From contig CAKREL010000059.1 in assembly GCA_934317205.1 (NCBI GenBank), positions 1 to 15,001 of the forward strand: a stretch of 15,001 bases of DNA, read 5' to 3'. Shown piece by piece: positions 1-7,828 of the stretch (position 1 is the stretch's first letter; each line of letters opens with the position of its first letter). The stretch comes from an uncultured Eubacterium sp. GTDB lineage: Bacteria; Bacillota; Clostridia; Lachnospirales; Lachnospiraceae. The notes beneath the pieces were generated by a model that saw only the letters and a list, made by a program, of their open reading frames with translations, was not told where the DNA came from and made no database searches. The position numbers were made by a program, and so were the translations under genes.

Positions 1-74
1 ATATCGTTCGCGAGATTGAGCAATTTATCTGTTTCTTCTACGGATAAATCCAACGGGCTCATTAAATGTCTCAT
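1..74 (-). CDS. pyrB: Aspartate carbamoyltransferase catalytic chain, N-terminus only
   Basis: Partial gene running off the left edge. The minus strand encodes MRHLMSPLDLSVEETDKLL and a few more residues, 24 complete codons with no stop. This matches the usual opening of clostridial PyrB proteins (M-R-H-L-x-S-P-x-D-x-S-x-E-E). PyrB condenses carbamoyl phosphate with aspartate, the committed step of pyrimidine synthesis, in the cytoplasm. The start is well fixed: AAGGAGG at 87-81 lies 6 bases upstream of the ATG at 74-72. The gene is divergent from murE and has a good promoter at 135-163. The catalytic residues lie outside the window, so the call rests on the N-terminus and start-site fit alone. 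Confidence 0.82.
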   Translation of the reverse strand, partial: MRHLMSPLDLSVEETDKLLNLAND

Positions 75-85
75 AGGGCTCCTCC

Positions 86-118
86 TTAATTGTATATATT
101 GTAATGCAATAAATGCAT
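86..118 (-). CDS. Possible 10-codon leader peptide before pyrB
   Basis: The minus strand reads ATG at 118-116 and encodes MHLLHYNIYN, then TAA at 88-86. That stop sits inside the pyrB Shine-Dalgarno (TAAGGAGG), so a ribosome finishing here would stand on the pyrB initiation site. AGGAG at 130-126 lies 7 bases before the ATG. However, the promoter called at 135-163 predicts a transcript start near 128, which would remove part of that AGGAG. Too short for coding statistics, so this is an inference from position only. A chance ORF is quite possible. Confidence 0.3.
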   Translation of the reverse strand: MHLLHYNIYN

Positions 119-119
119 T
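103..119. repeat. Short palindrome in pyrB leader (AATGCA-5-TGCATT)
   Basis: AATGCA at 103-108 and TGCATT at 114-119 are perfect inverted repeats around a 5-base loop. They lie in the predicted pyrB 5' leader and overlap the start of the candidate leader ORF. The site could be a small RNA hairpin or an operator. At 6 AT-rich pairs it is weak on its own. Confidence 0.35.
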
Positions 120-134
120 CTTTATCTCCTAAAT

Positions 135-163
135 ATCATATACTATGAAGTTACAAAATTCAA
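135..163 (-). promoter_or_regulatory. Predicted sigma-A-type promoter for pyrB
   Basis: On the minus strand a -35 TTGAAT (163-158) is separated by exactly 17 bases from a -10 TATGAT (140-135). Both hexamers are close to TTGACA/TATAAT. The expected start is near 128, giving a leader of about 54 bases to the pyrB ATG. No PyrR-type binding loop or factor-independent terminator fits in so short a leader. Confidence 0.6.
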
Positions 164-357
164 TAGCCACTTGCCGTTCCATGTGTGGGAATTTGACCGT
201 TTAGTCTGTGCTTTTGTGTGACAATTCAGACATTGTTTAACATAGAGAAAAACAATCGGAATGCAAGGGCAAAGACTGCAAAAAATGTCTTTTGTGGCAC
301 AGAAGATAATGAAGTTACATATGCTAAATACAACGGTAAATCAGGGGTTGAGATGGT
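164..357. other. pyrB-murE divergent spacer
   Basis: No coding feature is supported here. ACAAT at 221-225, ATTGT at 232-236 and ACAAT at 252-256 can pair in two alternative ways; the second extends to ATTGTTT/AAACAAT (232-238 with 250-256). AAAGAC at 271-276 can pair with GTCTTT at 287-292. A TTGACC at 193-198 has no acceptable -10 at 16-18 bases. No convincing plus-strand promoter for murE was found, although one is expected in this spacer because pyrB is divergent. Confidence 0.4.
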
Positions 358-1875
358 ATGCGGCAGACGGAAAAACTGTTGCAGGATGTCACATTCCGAT
401 GCATTCAGGGAGAATTGCCAGAGGAAGTAAGCAAGGTGACCTGTGACAGCAGAAAAGTAGAAGAAGGAGCATTATTTGTCTGTATCCGTGGAAACCGGCA
501 GGATGGGCATACATTTATCAGGGAGGCAGCAGAGCGTGGGGCAGTGGTGATTCTGACAGAAGCGGGAGCCATGGAAAAGGGGCAGATAGATAAAATCTGC
601 ACTGCCTGTGTATTGGAAGTGGCTGATACACGGGCTGCATTAGCTTCCGTTTCCCGGCAATGGTTTGATAATCCACAGGAAAAATTAAAAATCATTGGCG
701 TGACCGGTACAAAGGGCAAGACCACGACAGTCTGGATGATCTGGAAAATGTTTGTGGCGGCCGGATTTGAGAGCGGGCTCATTGGGACCATTGAAGTTTG
801 TTACGGCTCCTGGCAGAAAGAGAGTACTCATACCACACCGGAATCTTATGAATTGTATGAAATATTGCGAAAAATGGCAGACAACGGTTGCACGCATGTG
901 GTCATGGAAGTGTCTTCCCAGGCGTTAAAACTTCATCGAGTGGATGGGATCACGTTTGACATTGCTGTTTTTACCAATCTGAGAGAGGATCACATCGGAG
1001 CCGGAGAACATGCAGATTTTGCAGAATACATGGCATGCAAGCGCAAACTTTTTTGCCAATGCCGCACTGGGATTTTTAATCAGGATGATCCATATTGGCA
1101 GGAGATGCAGCGTGGTGGAAGTTTCAATCAGATAATTACGTATGGTTTTTCCGGGCAGGCAGATTATCAGGCCTTACATCCAAAACTTTTGCGAGGCAGC
1201 AACCGTCTGGCTGTGCAGTATGAGCTGAGCAGACATTTGAAAATGAAGTACCGGAAGGAGAAAAAAGTTTCGGCAGAAAAACAGAAAGTGGTCGTAAATG
1301 CACCGGGCAAATTTTCCATATACAATTCACTGGCAGCCATTGCTGTGGCTGAACAGTATGGAATATCGCGGGAGGTCGTTGACCAGGTGCTGCATACCAT
1401 TCAGGTTCCGGGGCGTATTGAGATGCTTCCGGTGTCTCCCAGGTTTATCGTCATGGTGGATTATGCGCATAATGCCATGGCATTGGAGGCACTTCTTACT
1501 ACGCTGCAGGATTATCATCCGGGGCGGATCATCTGCATCTTTGGATGTGGCGGAAACCGGGCAGCAGAACGCAGATTTCAGATGGGAGAAGTGGCAGGAC
1601 GGCTGGCAGACCTAGTTGTGGTGACGACAGATAATCCGCGGGAGGAAGATCCGGAAAAAATTGCGGATGAAATCTGCTGCGGTCTGGAAGCAGCAAAAGG
1701 AAAATATGGACGGATACCTGACAGGAAAGAAGCCATTGCCTACGGGATTTCTCATGCAAAACCCGGTGATATCGTGGTAATTGCAGGAAAAGGGCATGAG
1801 ACATATCAGGAAGTTCAGGGGCAAAAATATCCCATGGATGATCGGAAACTTGCCATGAAGTGCAAGGTTTGGTAA
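358..1875 (+). CDS. murE: MurE-type Mur ligase (UDP-MurNAc-L-Ala-D-Glu:meso-diaminopimelate ligase)
   Basis: ATP-dependent cytoplasmic ligase adding the third amino acid to the UDP-MurNAc-dipeptide in peptidoglycan synthesis. The 505 residues show the three Mur ligase domains. The N-terminal UDP-binding domain carries CDSRKV (29-34). The central ATPase has GVTGTKGKTTT (114-124), EVSSQ (184-188) and a lysine at about 228 in the place of the carbamylated lysine. The C-terminal domain has DYAHN (368-372), GCGGNR (396-401), DNPREEDP (425-432) and GKGHETYQ (478-485). DNPR is the motif family members use to bind meso-diaminopimelate, so DAP rather than lysine is inferred. The start is the first ATG after an in-frame stop at 349-351; AGGGG lies 10 bases upstream. 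Oddly, the usual TNLxxDHLDYHG stretch reads TNLREDHIGAGEH, so this could be a diverged paralogue. It heads the plus-strand gene run, 59 bases before priA. Confidence 0.85.
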   Translation: MRQTEKLLQDVTFRCIQGELPEEVSKVTCDSRKVEEGALFVCIRGNRQDGHTFIREAAERGAVVILTEAGAMEKGQIDKICTACVLEVADTRAALASVSRQWFDNPQEKLKIIGVTGTKGKTTTVWMIWKMFVAAGFESGLIGTIEVCYGSWQKESTHTTPESYELYEILRKMADNGCTHVVMEVSSQALKLHRVDGITFDIAVFTNLREDHIGAGEHADFAEYMACKRKLFCQCRTGIFNQDDPYWQEMQRGGSFNQIITYGFSGQADYQALHPKLLRGSNRLAVQYELSRHLKMKYRKEKKVSAEKQKVVVNAPGKFSIYNSLAAIAVAEQYGISREVVDQVLHTIQVPGRIEMLPVSPRFIVMVDYAHNAMALEALLTTLQDYHPGRIICIFGCGGNRAAERRFQMGEVAGRLADLVVVTTDNPREEDPEKIADEICCGLEAAKGKYGRIPDRKEAIAYGISHAKPGDIVVIAGKGHETYQEVQGQKYPMDDRKLAMKCKVW

Positions 1876-1934
1876 AATGCAATTATTGCCAAGGCAATTC
1901 AGAAAAATGGCAAGATTACGAATGGAATAATTAC

Positions 1935-4187
1935 ATGACAGATAAAAATATATTGTATGCAAACATTATTATAGACATTTCACATGAGAAACTGGACCGA
2001 ACCTTTCAGTACCGGATTCCGGCGGAACTAAAGGAACAAGTCCATCCGGGGACACCGGTGGAGATTCCTTTCGGCCGCGGAAATCGAACGATGAAAGGGT
2101 ATGTGGTAGAGCTTACTGATCGGGCAGAATTTGAGCCGGAACGAATCAAACCTATCCGCCGGGTGCTGCGAGACCAGATTCCCATCGAGGGACAGTTGAT
2201 CGCACTGGCCGCATGGATCCGTGAAAATTTTGGCGGAACTATGAATCAGGCGTTGAAAACGGTGATCCCGGTGAAACAAAAGACCGCGGAGAAAGAAAAA
2301 CGGATGATCTGGCTGAAACCAGATACCGCTACTGCGCGTGCACTGCTTGGAGAACTGCAGCGGAAGCATCAGACTGCACGGGCGCGGCTTCTGGAAGCAT
2401 TGCTCGCACAGTCTCCGCTGCCTTATGAGACCGTACGGGAGAAGCTGAATATTACAGCATCAGTGATCCGTGCCATGCAGGAGCGGGAGCTGATCCGTGT
2501 GGAGACGATCCGAAACTGGAGAAATCCTCTGGACCGGATGAAAAAGCAGGGGAGTGTAGTGGCATTAAATGCGACACAGCAGCGCATTGCAGATGACATT
2601 CTGGCAGGCTGGCAGCAGGGAGATCTGCGCCCCTGCCTGATCCACGGCGTCACTGGCAGCGGCAAGACGGAAGTATATATGGAAATTATTGAATCAGTGG
2701 TAAAATCCGGGAAACAGGCCATTGTGCTGATTCCGGAAATTGCACTGACGTTCCAGACAGTACTGCGTTTTTACAATCATTTCGGGGACCGGGTATCGAT
2801 CCTGAATTCCCGGATGTCTGCAGGTGAGCGTTCGGATCAGTTTGAGCGTGCTAAAAACGGGCTTTTAGATGTTATGATCGGGCCAAGATCTGCATTGTTC
2901 ACACCTTTTCCAAATTTAGGTGTTATCATCATGGATGAAGAACATGAGGCAGCTTACAAAAGTGAGACTGTACCAAGATATCATGCCAGGGAAACTGCCG
3001 TGGCCAGAGCCGAACTGTGTGGTGCAGGTGTGGTACTTGGCTCAGCAACGCCCTCCGTGGAAAGCTATGACCGGGCAAAGCAGGGAATATACCGGTTGTT
3101 TGTCATGAAAGAACGGGTCAGCAAAAGACCTCTGCCTACGGTATATACCGTAGACTTGCGGGAAGAATTAAGAAACGGAAACCGTTCCATTTTCAGTGAC
3201 AAACTGCGGGAACTGATCACAGACCGTCTGGAGAAAAAAGAGCAGATCATGCTTTTTTTAAACCGCCGTGGTGTGGCCGGTTTTGTATCCTGCCGTTCCT
3301 GCGGAGAAGTGATCAAATGTCCGCATTGCGATGTGTCACTGAACCTGCATAATAACGGAAAATTAGTCTGCCATTACTGCGGATATGAGCAGCCAATGGT
3401 AAAAAAATGTCCTTCCTGTGGTTCTCCTTACATCGGAGGATTCAAGGCAGGCACACAGAAAATTGAGCAGAGTGTAATGCAGCAGTTTCCAGGAGCACGG
3501 GTGCTGCGGATGGATCTGGATACTACCCGGAAAAAAGGAGGATACGAGCAGATTCTGTCGGCTTTTGCAAATCAGGAAGCAGATATCCTGATTGGGACGC
3601 AGATGATCGTTAAGGGACATGATTTCCCGAATGTAACGCTCGTTGGTATACTGGCAGCGGATCTGTCCCTGCACATTAGCGACTACCGGGCGCCGGAGAG
3701 GACATTTCAGCTGCTGACTCAGGCAGCAGGCCGCGCAGGCCGGGGATGTCGGCAGGGAGAGGTTGTGATCCAGACTTATCAGCCGGAGCATTATAGTGTG
3801 GTAACTGCAGCAGCGCAGGACTACGAAGCGTTTTTTGAACAGGAAATCTTTTTGCGTGAGATGCTGCATTATCCGCCAAAATGGCATATGCTGGTCATTC
3901 ATGCGGCAGCTGAGAAGGAAATGCTGGTCAAACAGGCACAAGATATGTTAAAATATAAGATACTGACCAAAACAGGGGAAGATTCTGCACAAGTACAGGT
4001 AGTCGGACCGGCGGATGCAGTTATTTCCAAAATAAATGATATTTTTCGCAAAGTGCTGTACATTAAAGCAGCAGATTATCAGATGCTGGTCAGCATAAAG
4101 AATATGCTGGAAACTTACATCAGTGAGGATGCGGCATTTCGAGCAGTAACAATTCAGTTCGATTTTGATCCGATGAACGGATTTTAG
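1935..4187 (+). CDS. priA: Primosomal replication restart helicase PriA
   Basis: Superfamily 2 3'-5' DNA helicase that recognises abandoned forks and reloads the replicative helicase. From the ATG chosen here the protein has 750 residues, normal for PriA. An N-terminal fork-binding domain (YANIIIDISHEKLDRTFQY) comes first. The helicase core carries Walker A GVTGSGKT (about 238-245), DEEH (334-337), GSATPS and QAAGRAGR (596-603). Eight cysteines in four CxxC pairs (about 453, 456, 462, 465, 479, 482, 492, 495) form the two-zinc insertion typical of PriA. The frame stays open upstream to a GTG at 1860 overlapping murE, but homology begins only after the ATG at 1935 and the extra 25 residues look non-native. 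The ribosome binding site is weak (GGAAT), so the start is moderately certain. In B. subtilis priA also precedes def and fmt. Confidence 0.95.
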   Translation: MTDKNILYANIIIDISHEKLDRTFQYRIPAELKEQVHPGTPVEIPFGRGNRTMKGYVVELTDRAEFEPERIKPIRRVLRDQIPIEGQLIALAAWIRENFGGTMNQALKTVIPVKQKTAEKEKRMIWLKPDTATARALLGELQRKHQTARARLLEALLAQSPLPYETVREKLNITASVIRAMQERELIRVETIRNWRNPLDRMKKQGSVVALNATQQRIADDILAGWQQGDLRPCLIHGVTGSGKTEVYMEIIESVVKSGKQAIVLIPEIALTFQTVLRFYNHFGDRVSILNSRMSAGERSDQFERAKNGLLDVMIGPRSALFTPFPNLGVIIMDEEHEAAYKSETVPRYHARETAVARAELCGAGVVLGSATPSVESYDRAKQGIYRLFVMKERVSKRPLPTVYTVDLREELRNGNRSIFSDKLRELITDRLEKKEQIMLFLNRRGVAGFVSCRSCGEVIKCPHCDVSLNLHNNGKLVCHYCGYEQPMVKKCPSCGSPYIGGFKAGTQKIEQSVMQQFPGARVLRMDLDTTRKKGGYEQILSAFANQEADILIGTQMIVKGHDFPNVTLVGILAADLSLHISDYRAPERTFQLLTQAAGRAGRGCRQGEVVIQTYQPEHYSVVTAAAQDYEAFFEQEIFLREMLHYPPKWHMLVIHAAAEKEMLVKQAQDMLKYKILTKTGEDSAQVQVVGPADAVISKINDIFRKVLYIKAADYQMLVSIKNMLETYISEDAAFRAVTIQFDFDPMNGF

Positions 4188-4221
4188 AAAATAACAGGAA
4201 TGAAAGTAGATTTGCTGTAAG

Positions 4222-4271
4222 AAATCAGAAAGAAAAGATACCGTTTTCTGATATATGAAAAATCAGAAAGC
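4222..4271 (+). repeat. Three self-complementary ATCAGAAA motifs before def
   Basis: The 113-base gap between priA and def holds AAATCAGAAAG at 4222-4232, an inverted copy TTTCTGAT at 4245-4252 and a second direct AAATCAGAAAG at 4260-4270. The middle copy can pair with the left one (8 bp, 13-base loop). It can also pair with the right one (10 pairs including one G-T, 9-base loop, 4243-4252 with 4262-4271). Both cannot form at once. There is no U-tract, so neither is an obvious terminator. A regulatory role is only a guess; the rest of the gap is purine-rich and has no clear promoter. Confidence 0.45.
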
Positions 4272-4301
4272 AGAGAATGAAGAAGAAACGAGGAGAAAAA
4301 A

Positions 4302-4808
4302 ATGGCACTTAGAACAATCAGAATCATGGGCGATGATGTATTAACAAAAACATGTCGGGAGGTAACTAAGATCACACCGCGTATCTCTGACCTGATCTGT
4401 GATATGCAGGATACTATGTATGATGCATGCGGCGTCGGACTGGCTGCACCGCAGGTTGGCGTACTCCGCAGAATCGTCGTTATCGATGTAGGAGAAGGTC
4501 CGATTGTCATGATAAATCCGGAGATTCTTGAGACATCCGGTAGCCAGACAGGGGATGAGGGATGCTTAAGCCTTCCGGGAAAAGCCGGTCAGGTAACCCG
4601 TCCGAACTATGTAAAAGCAAAAGCATATGATGAAAATATGGAACCGTATGAGATCGAGGGAGAAGGTCTGCTGGCAAGAGCAATCTGCCATGAGCTGGAC
4701 CATCTGGATGGACATATGTATGTGGAAAAAGTTGAAGGTGAGATCCATGACGTACAGTATGCAGATCCGGATGATGAGGAAGAATGGGAAGAAATCGACG
4801 AGGAGTAA
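4302..4808 (+). CDS. def: Peptide deformylase
   Basis: Metalloenzyme that removes the formyl group from the N-terminal methionine of new proteins at the ribosome exit. The 168 residues contain all three family motifs: GVGLAAPQ (44-51), EGCLSLP (86-92, metal ligand C88) and HELDH (130-134, metal ligands H130 and H134, catalytic E131). The length is typical. The C-terminus ends in an acidic tail (DPDDEEEWEEIDEE); its last two Glu codons plus the stop also form the AGGAG used by fmt. GAGGAG upstream of the ATG (about 4291-4296) supports the start. It is paired with fmt 3 bases downstream, a very common arrangement of opposing formylation functions. Confidence 0.96.
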   Translation: MALRTIRIMGDDVLTKTCREVTKITPRISDLICDMQDTMYDACGVGLAAPQVGVLRRIVVIDVGEGPIVMINPEILETSGSQTGDEGCLSLPGKAGQVTRPNYVKAKAYDENMEPYEIEGEGLLARAICHELDHLDGHMYVEKVEGEIHDVQYADPDDEEEWEEIDEE

Positions 4809-4811
4809 AAT

Positions 4812-5744
4812 ATGCGAGTAATATTTATGGGAACCCCGGATTTTTCCGTGGGAACATTAGAAGCACTGATTAAAGCAGGCCATGAGGTTGTGCTTGCGGT
4901 AACGCAGCCGGACAAGCCAAAGGGCAGAGGAAAAACCATGCAGTTTCCACCGGTGAAAGAAGCAGCGCTGGCGCATGAGATCGAAGTATATCAACCACGC
5001 CGTGTAAGAGAACCGGAGTGTGTGGAATATTTGAAAAAATTTAATGCAGATATTATCGTGGTAGTCGCTTTTGGCCAGATTCTGCCAAAAGAAATTCTGG
5101 AAATGCCGAGATATGGCTGTGTCAACGTACATGCCTCACTGTTGCCAAAGTACAGAGGTGCGGCACCAATCCAGTGGGCTGTTATCAATGGGGAAAAAGT
5201 TTCCGGCGTGACAACCATGCGCATGGATGAGGGACTGGACACCGGCGATATGATCATGAAAGAAGAAATCGTTCTGGATGAAAAAGAGACAGGCGGAAGC
5301 CTTTTTGACCGTCTGAGTGTCGTTGGTGCAGATCTGTGTGTACGTACACTGGCAGCCATCGAAAATGGTACAGCTACTTATACTAAGCAGGATCATGAGG
5401 CTGCAACCAAGACAACAATCATTAAAAAGCAGTTTGGTATCATTGACTGGACCAAACCGGCGGCAGAGATTGAATGTCTGATCCGTGGTTTAAATCCGTG
5501 GCCAAGTGCATATACTTATCTCAATGGAAAGACATTGAAAATCTGGGCGGCAGCCATAAAGGATGAGACATCAGACAAAGCACCGGGAGAGCTGGCAGTT
5601 GTGACAAAGCATGAAGTCGGCGTACAGACCGGAGAGGGTATTCTGATGCTGGAGGAAGTACAGCTGGAAGGCAAAAAACGCATGAGTGCAGATGCATTTT
5701 TACGCGGAAATGCCTTAAGCGAAGGAATGAAACTGGGAAACTAA
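4812..5744 (+). CDS. fmt: Methionyl-tRNA formyltransferase
   Basis: Transfers a formyl group from 10-formyl-tetrahydrofolate to initiator Met-tRNA. The 310 residues begin with a Rossmann-like formyltransferase domain. The catalytic set is intact: N105 and H107 in NVHASLLPKYRGAAPI, and D144 in GLDTGD. QPDKPKGRG (32-40) belongs to the tRNA-contacting loop region. The C-terminal tRNA-binding domain follows from about residue 205 (GLNPWPSAYT). The start is clear: AGGAG at 4801-4805 is 6 bases before the ATG and overlaps the def stop, which suggests translational coupling with def. The gene is followed by a 46-base gap without a visible terminator. Confidence 0.96.
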   Translation: MRVIFMGTPDFSVGTLEALIKAGHEVVLAVTQPDKPKGRGKTMQFPPVKEAALAHEIEVYQPRRVREPECVEYLKKFNADIIVVVAFGQILPKEILEMPRYGCVNVHASLLPKYRGAAPIQWAVINGEKVSGVTTMRMDEGLDTGDMIMKEEIVLDEKETGGSLFDRLSVVGADLCVRTLAAIENGTATYTKQDHEAATKTTIIKKQFGIIDWTKPAAEIECLIRGLNPWPSAYTYLNGKTLKIWAAAIKDETSDKAPGELAVVTKHEVGVQTGEGILMLEEVQLEGKKRMSADAFLRGNALSEGMKLGN

Positions 5745-5790
5745 GCACGAATCGTATAGTTTCAGAATTAAGCAGAAAGAAGTGAAAAAA

Positions 5791-6513
5791 ATGCCTTACG
5801 GATATTATGGTTTTTATTGGATGGATTATACTTATATACTTGTGATTATCGGAGCAATCATCTGTCTGGCAGCATCAGCAAAAATGAACAGTACCTTCAG
5901 TTACTATCAGAGAGTGCGCAGCATGTCAGGAATGACAGGTGCCATGGCAGCAGAACGGATTTTGCGGGATGCTGGCATTCACGATGTGCGGGTGCAGCAT
6001 GTTTCAGGAAAACTGACAGATCACTATAATCCGATAAACAAGACATTAAGTCTGTCAGACAGTGTATACAACTCCACTTCTGTGGCAGCAGTGGGTGTGG
6101 CAGCGCATGAGTGCGGACACGCGATCCAGCACGCAAAAGGTTATGTGCCGCTGCGGCTGCGCGGTGCCTTTGTGCCAATTGCAAATATTGGTTCTAATCT
6201 GGCCTGGCCGCTGATCCTTATTGGATTATTTTTCCGCGGTTCCATGAGTATGGTATTTATCCAGGTGGGTATTTTTATGTTTTTCCTGGCAGTATTATTT
6301 CAGCTGATCACATTGCCGGTGGAATTCAATGCATCTCACCGGGCGATGCAGGAACTGGAGCATAGCGGGATCCTTGGTGGAGCAGAACTGAAGGACACGA
6401 GAAAGGTACTGACAGCAGCAGCTATGACATATGTGGCAAGTGCTGCATCCATGATCCTGCAGCTTCTGAGACTGATCATCTTATTTGGAGGACGACGCAG
6501 AGATGACGAATAG
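5791..6513 (+). CDS. yugP: YugP-family membrane zinc metallopeptidase
   Basis: A protein of 240 residues resembling B. subtilis YugP (Pfam Zn_peptidase_2, recalled, not searched). An N-terminal membrane segment (about 14-31) precedes a soluble part with the zinc signature AAHECGHAIQH; HECGH is at 106-110, with H106 and H110 as ligands and E107 as catalytic base. VEFNAS near residue 177 may supply the third ligand. Three more hydrophobic segments follow (about 126-148, 154-175 and 214-233), then a basic-acidic end GGRRRDDE. The substrate of this family is not known to me; a role in membrane protein turnover is only inference. An in-frame GTG at 5782 is an alternative start. The ATG at 5791 has AAGAAG 8 bases upstream and is preferred. 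The end overlaps rsmB by 11 bases. This gene is not in the corresponding B. subtilis block. Confidence 0.85.
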   Translation: MPYGYYGFYWMDYTYILVIIGAIICLAASAKMNSTFSYYQRVRSMSGMTGAMAAERILRDAGIHDVRVQHVSGKLTDHYNPINKTLSLSDSVYNSTSVAAVGVAAHECGHAIQHAKGYVPLRLRGAFVPIANIGSNLAWPLILIGLFFRGSMSMVFIQVGIFMFFLAVLFQLITLPVEFNASHRAMQELEHSGILGGAELKDTRKVLTAAAMTYVASAASMILQLLRLIILFGGRRRDDE

Positions 6514-7816
6514 TAGGAGCGAAAATGTAAATACGAGAAATCTGGTTGTGGACATTCTGCTGGCGGTGACCAGAGATGGTGAATTCTCTCATATTGCCAT
6601 CCGTGATGTACTGGACAAATACCGTTATCTGCCAAAGCAGGACCGGGCTTTTATCACAAGATTGTCTCAGGGAACGATAGAGCGGATGATTGAACTGGAC
6701 GCTATCATTAACCAGTTTTCCAAAACAAAAGTAAAGAAAATGAAACCGGTGATCGCTGCTATCTTACGAAGCGGCGTATATCAGTTAAAATATATGGACT
6801 CCGTGCCGGACTCCGCAGCCTGTAACGAAGCAGTAAAACTTACAGTAAAACGTGGGTTTTCGGGACTGAAAGGATTTGTAAACGGCGTGATGCGAAGCAT
6901 TGCACGGAATATGGATCAGGTAAAATTGCCGGATGCCAAAAAAGAGCCGGTGAAATATCTGTCTGTACGATATTCTGTACCGGAATGGATCGTACAGCGT
7001 TTTACAGAGCAGTACGGTACAGAATCATGTGAAAAAAGCCTGGAAGCCTTTTTGCAGCCACATCCGACATCTGTGCAGGTGGATACAGACAGAGTTTCTA
7101 TGGAGGAGCTTACCGAATCTCTGAGACAGCAGGGAATTACGGTGAAGCAGAATGACCAGGTGGAACGTGCCCTGTTTTTATCAGGTTATGAAGCACTGGA
7201 TGAAATTGAAGAATTTGAGAATGGACTTCTTTATGTACAGGATACAGCATCGATGCTGGCAGTGGAACTGGCAGCACCAAAGATGGGAGACCAGGTGATC
7301 GATGTCTGTGCTGCACCGGGCGGAAAAAGCGTGTATGCAGCCCGGATGATCGGAGAGACAGGTCATGTGGAGGCCAGAGATCTGACCGAATATAAAGTGG
7401 AAATGATCGAGGACAATATTGACCGCTGCCAACTGTCAAATATGACAGCAAAAGTATGGGATGCAAGAGTATTTGACCAGTCTGTGGAGCAAAAAGCAGA
7501 TGTGGTCATCGCAGATCTGCCGTGTTCCGGCCTGGGTGTCATCGGTACAAAGACAGATATCAAATACAATGCATCAGAAGAAAAAATTGCTGAGCTGGCA
7601 GTCTTGCAGCAGGAAATCCTTGGTGTGGTATGTCGCTATGTCAAAGCAGGAGGAACGCTGTTATACAGCACCTGTACCATGACCAGAGAAGAAAATGAGG
7701 ATAATGTACATAAATTTTTAGAGGAGCATACAGAGTTTGAATTGGAACAAATGCGTCAGTGTTTCCCCTATGATGGATGTGATGGATTTTTTATGGCAAA
7801 GATGCATCGCAGATAA
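6503..7816 (+). CDS. rsmB: 16S rRNA (cytosine-5)-methyltransferase RsmB
   Basis: SAM-dependent methyltransferase of the Sun/RsmB family that makes m5C967 (E. coli numbering) in 16S rRNA. The 437 residues start with an NusB-like RNA-binding domain (roughly 1-140: VVDILLAV, DRAFITRL, NEAVKLTVKRG). The catalytic domain has SAM motif I DVCAAPGGKS (267-276), PCSGLG (340-345, C341) and STCT (394-397 region, containing the nucleophilic cysteine). Both conserved cysteines of m5C enzymes are present. The ATG at 6503 overlaps the metallopeptidase end by 11 bases. GGAGG at 6487-6491 is 11 bases upstream, slightly far. An upstream TTG at 6485 is possible but less likely. In B. subtilis the orthologue yloM also lies between fmt and rlmN. 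Confidence 0.94.
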   Translation: MTNSRSENVNTRNLVVDILLAVTRDGEFSHIAIRDVLDKYRYLPKQDRAFITRLSQGTIERMIELDAIINQFSKTKVKKMKPVIAAILRSGVYQLKYMDSVPDSAACNEAVKLTVKRGFSGLKGFVNGVMRSIARNMDQVKLPDAKKEPVKYLSVRYSVPEWIVQRFTEQYGTESCEKSLEAFLQPHPTSVQVDTDRVSMEELTESLRQQGITVKQNDQVERALFLSGYEALDEIEEFENGLLYVQDTASMLAVELAAPKMGDQVIDVCAAPGGKSVYAARMIGETGHVEARDLTEYKVEMIEDNIDRCQLSNMTAKVWDARVFDQSVEQKADVVIADLPCSGLGVIGTKTDIKYNASEEKIAELAVLQQEILGVVCRYVKAGGTLLYSTCTMTREENEDNVHKFLEEHTEFELEQMRQCFPYDGCDGFFMAKMHRR

Positions 7817-7828
7817 GAGAGTATAAAT

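Noticed and set aside
193..222. Promoter for murE using TTGACC at 193
   Set aside because: No acceptable -10 hexamer at 16-18 bases downstream.
218..430. 70-residue plus-strand frame overlapping the murE start
   Set aside because: No ribosome site or recognisable motif, and it overlaps the well-supported murE frame.
1860..1934. GTG-initiated extension of priA overlapping murE
   Set aside because: The 25 extra residues do not resemble a PriA start, and family similarity begins at YANIIIDIS just after the ATG at 1935.
3363..3941. 192-residue open frame on the minus strand within priA
   Set aside because: Antisense to the zinc-binding and helicase motifs of priA; no recognisable domain.
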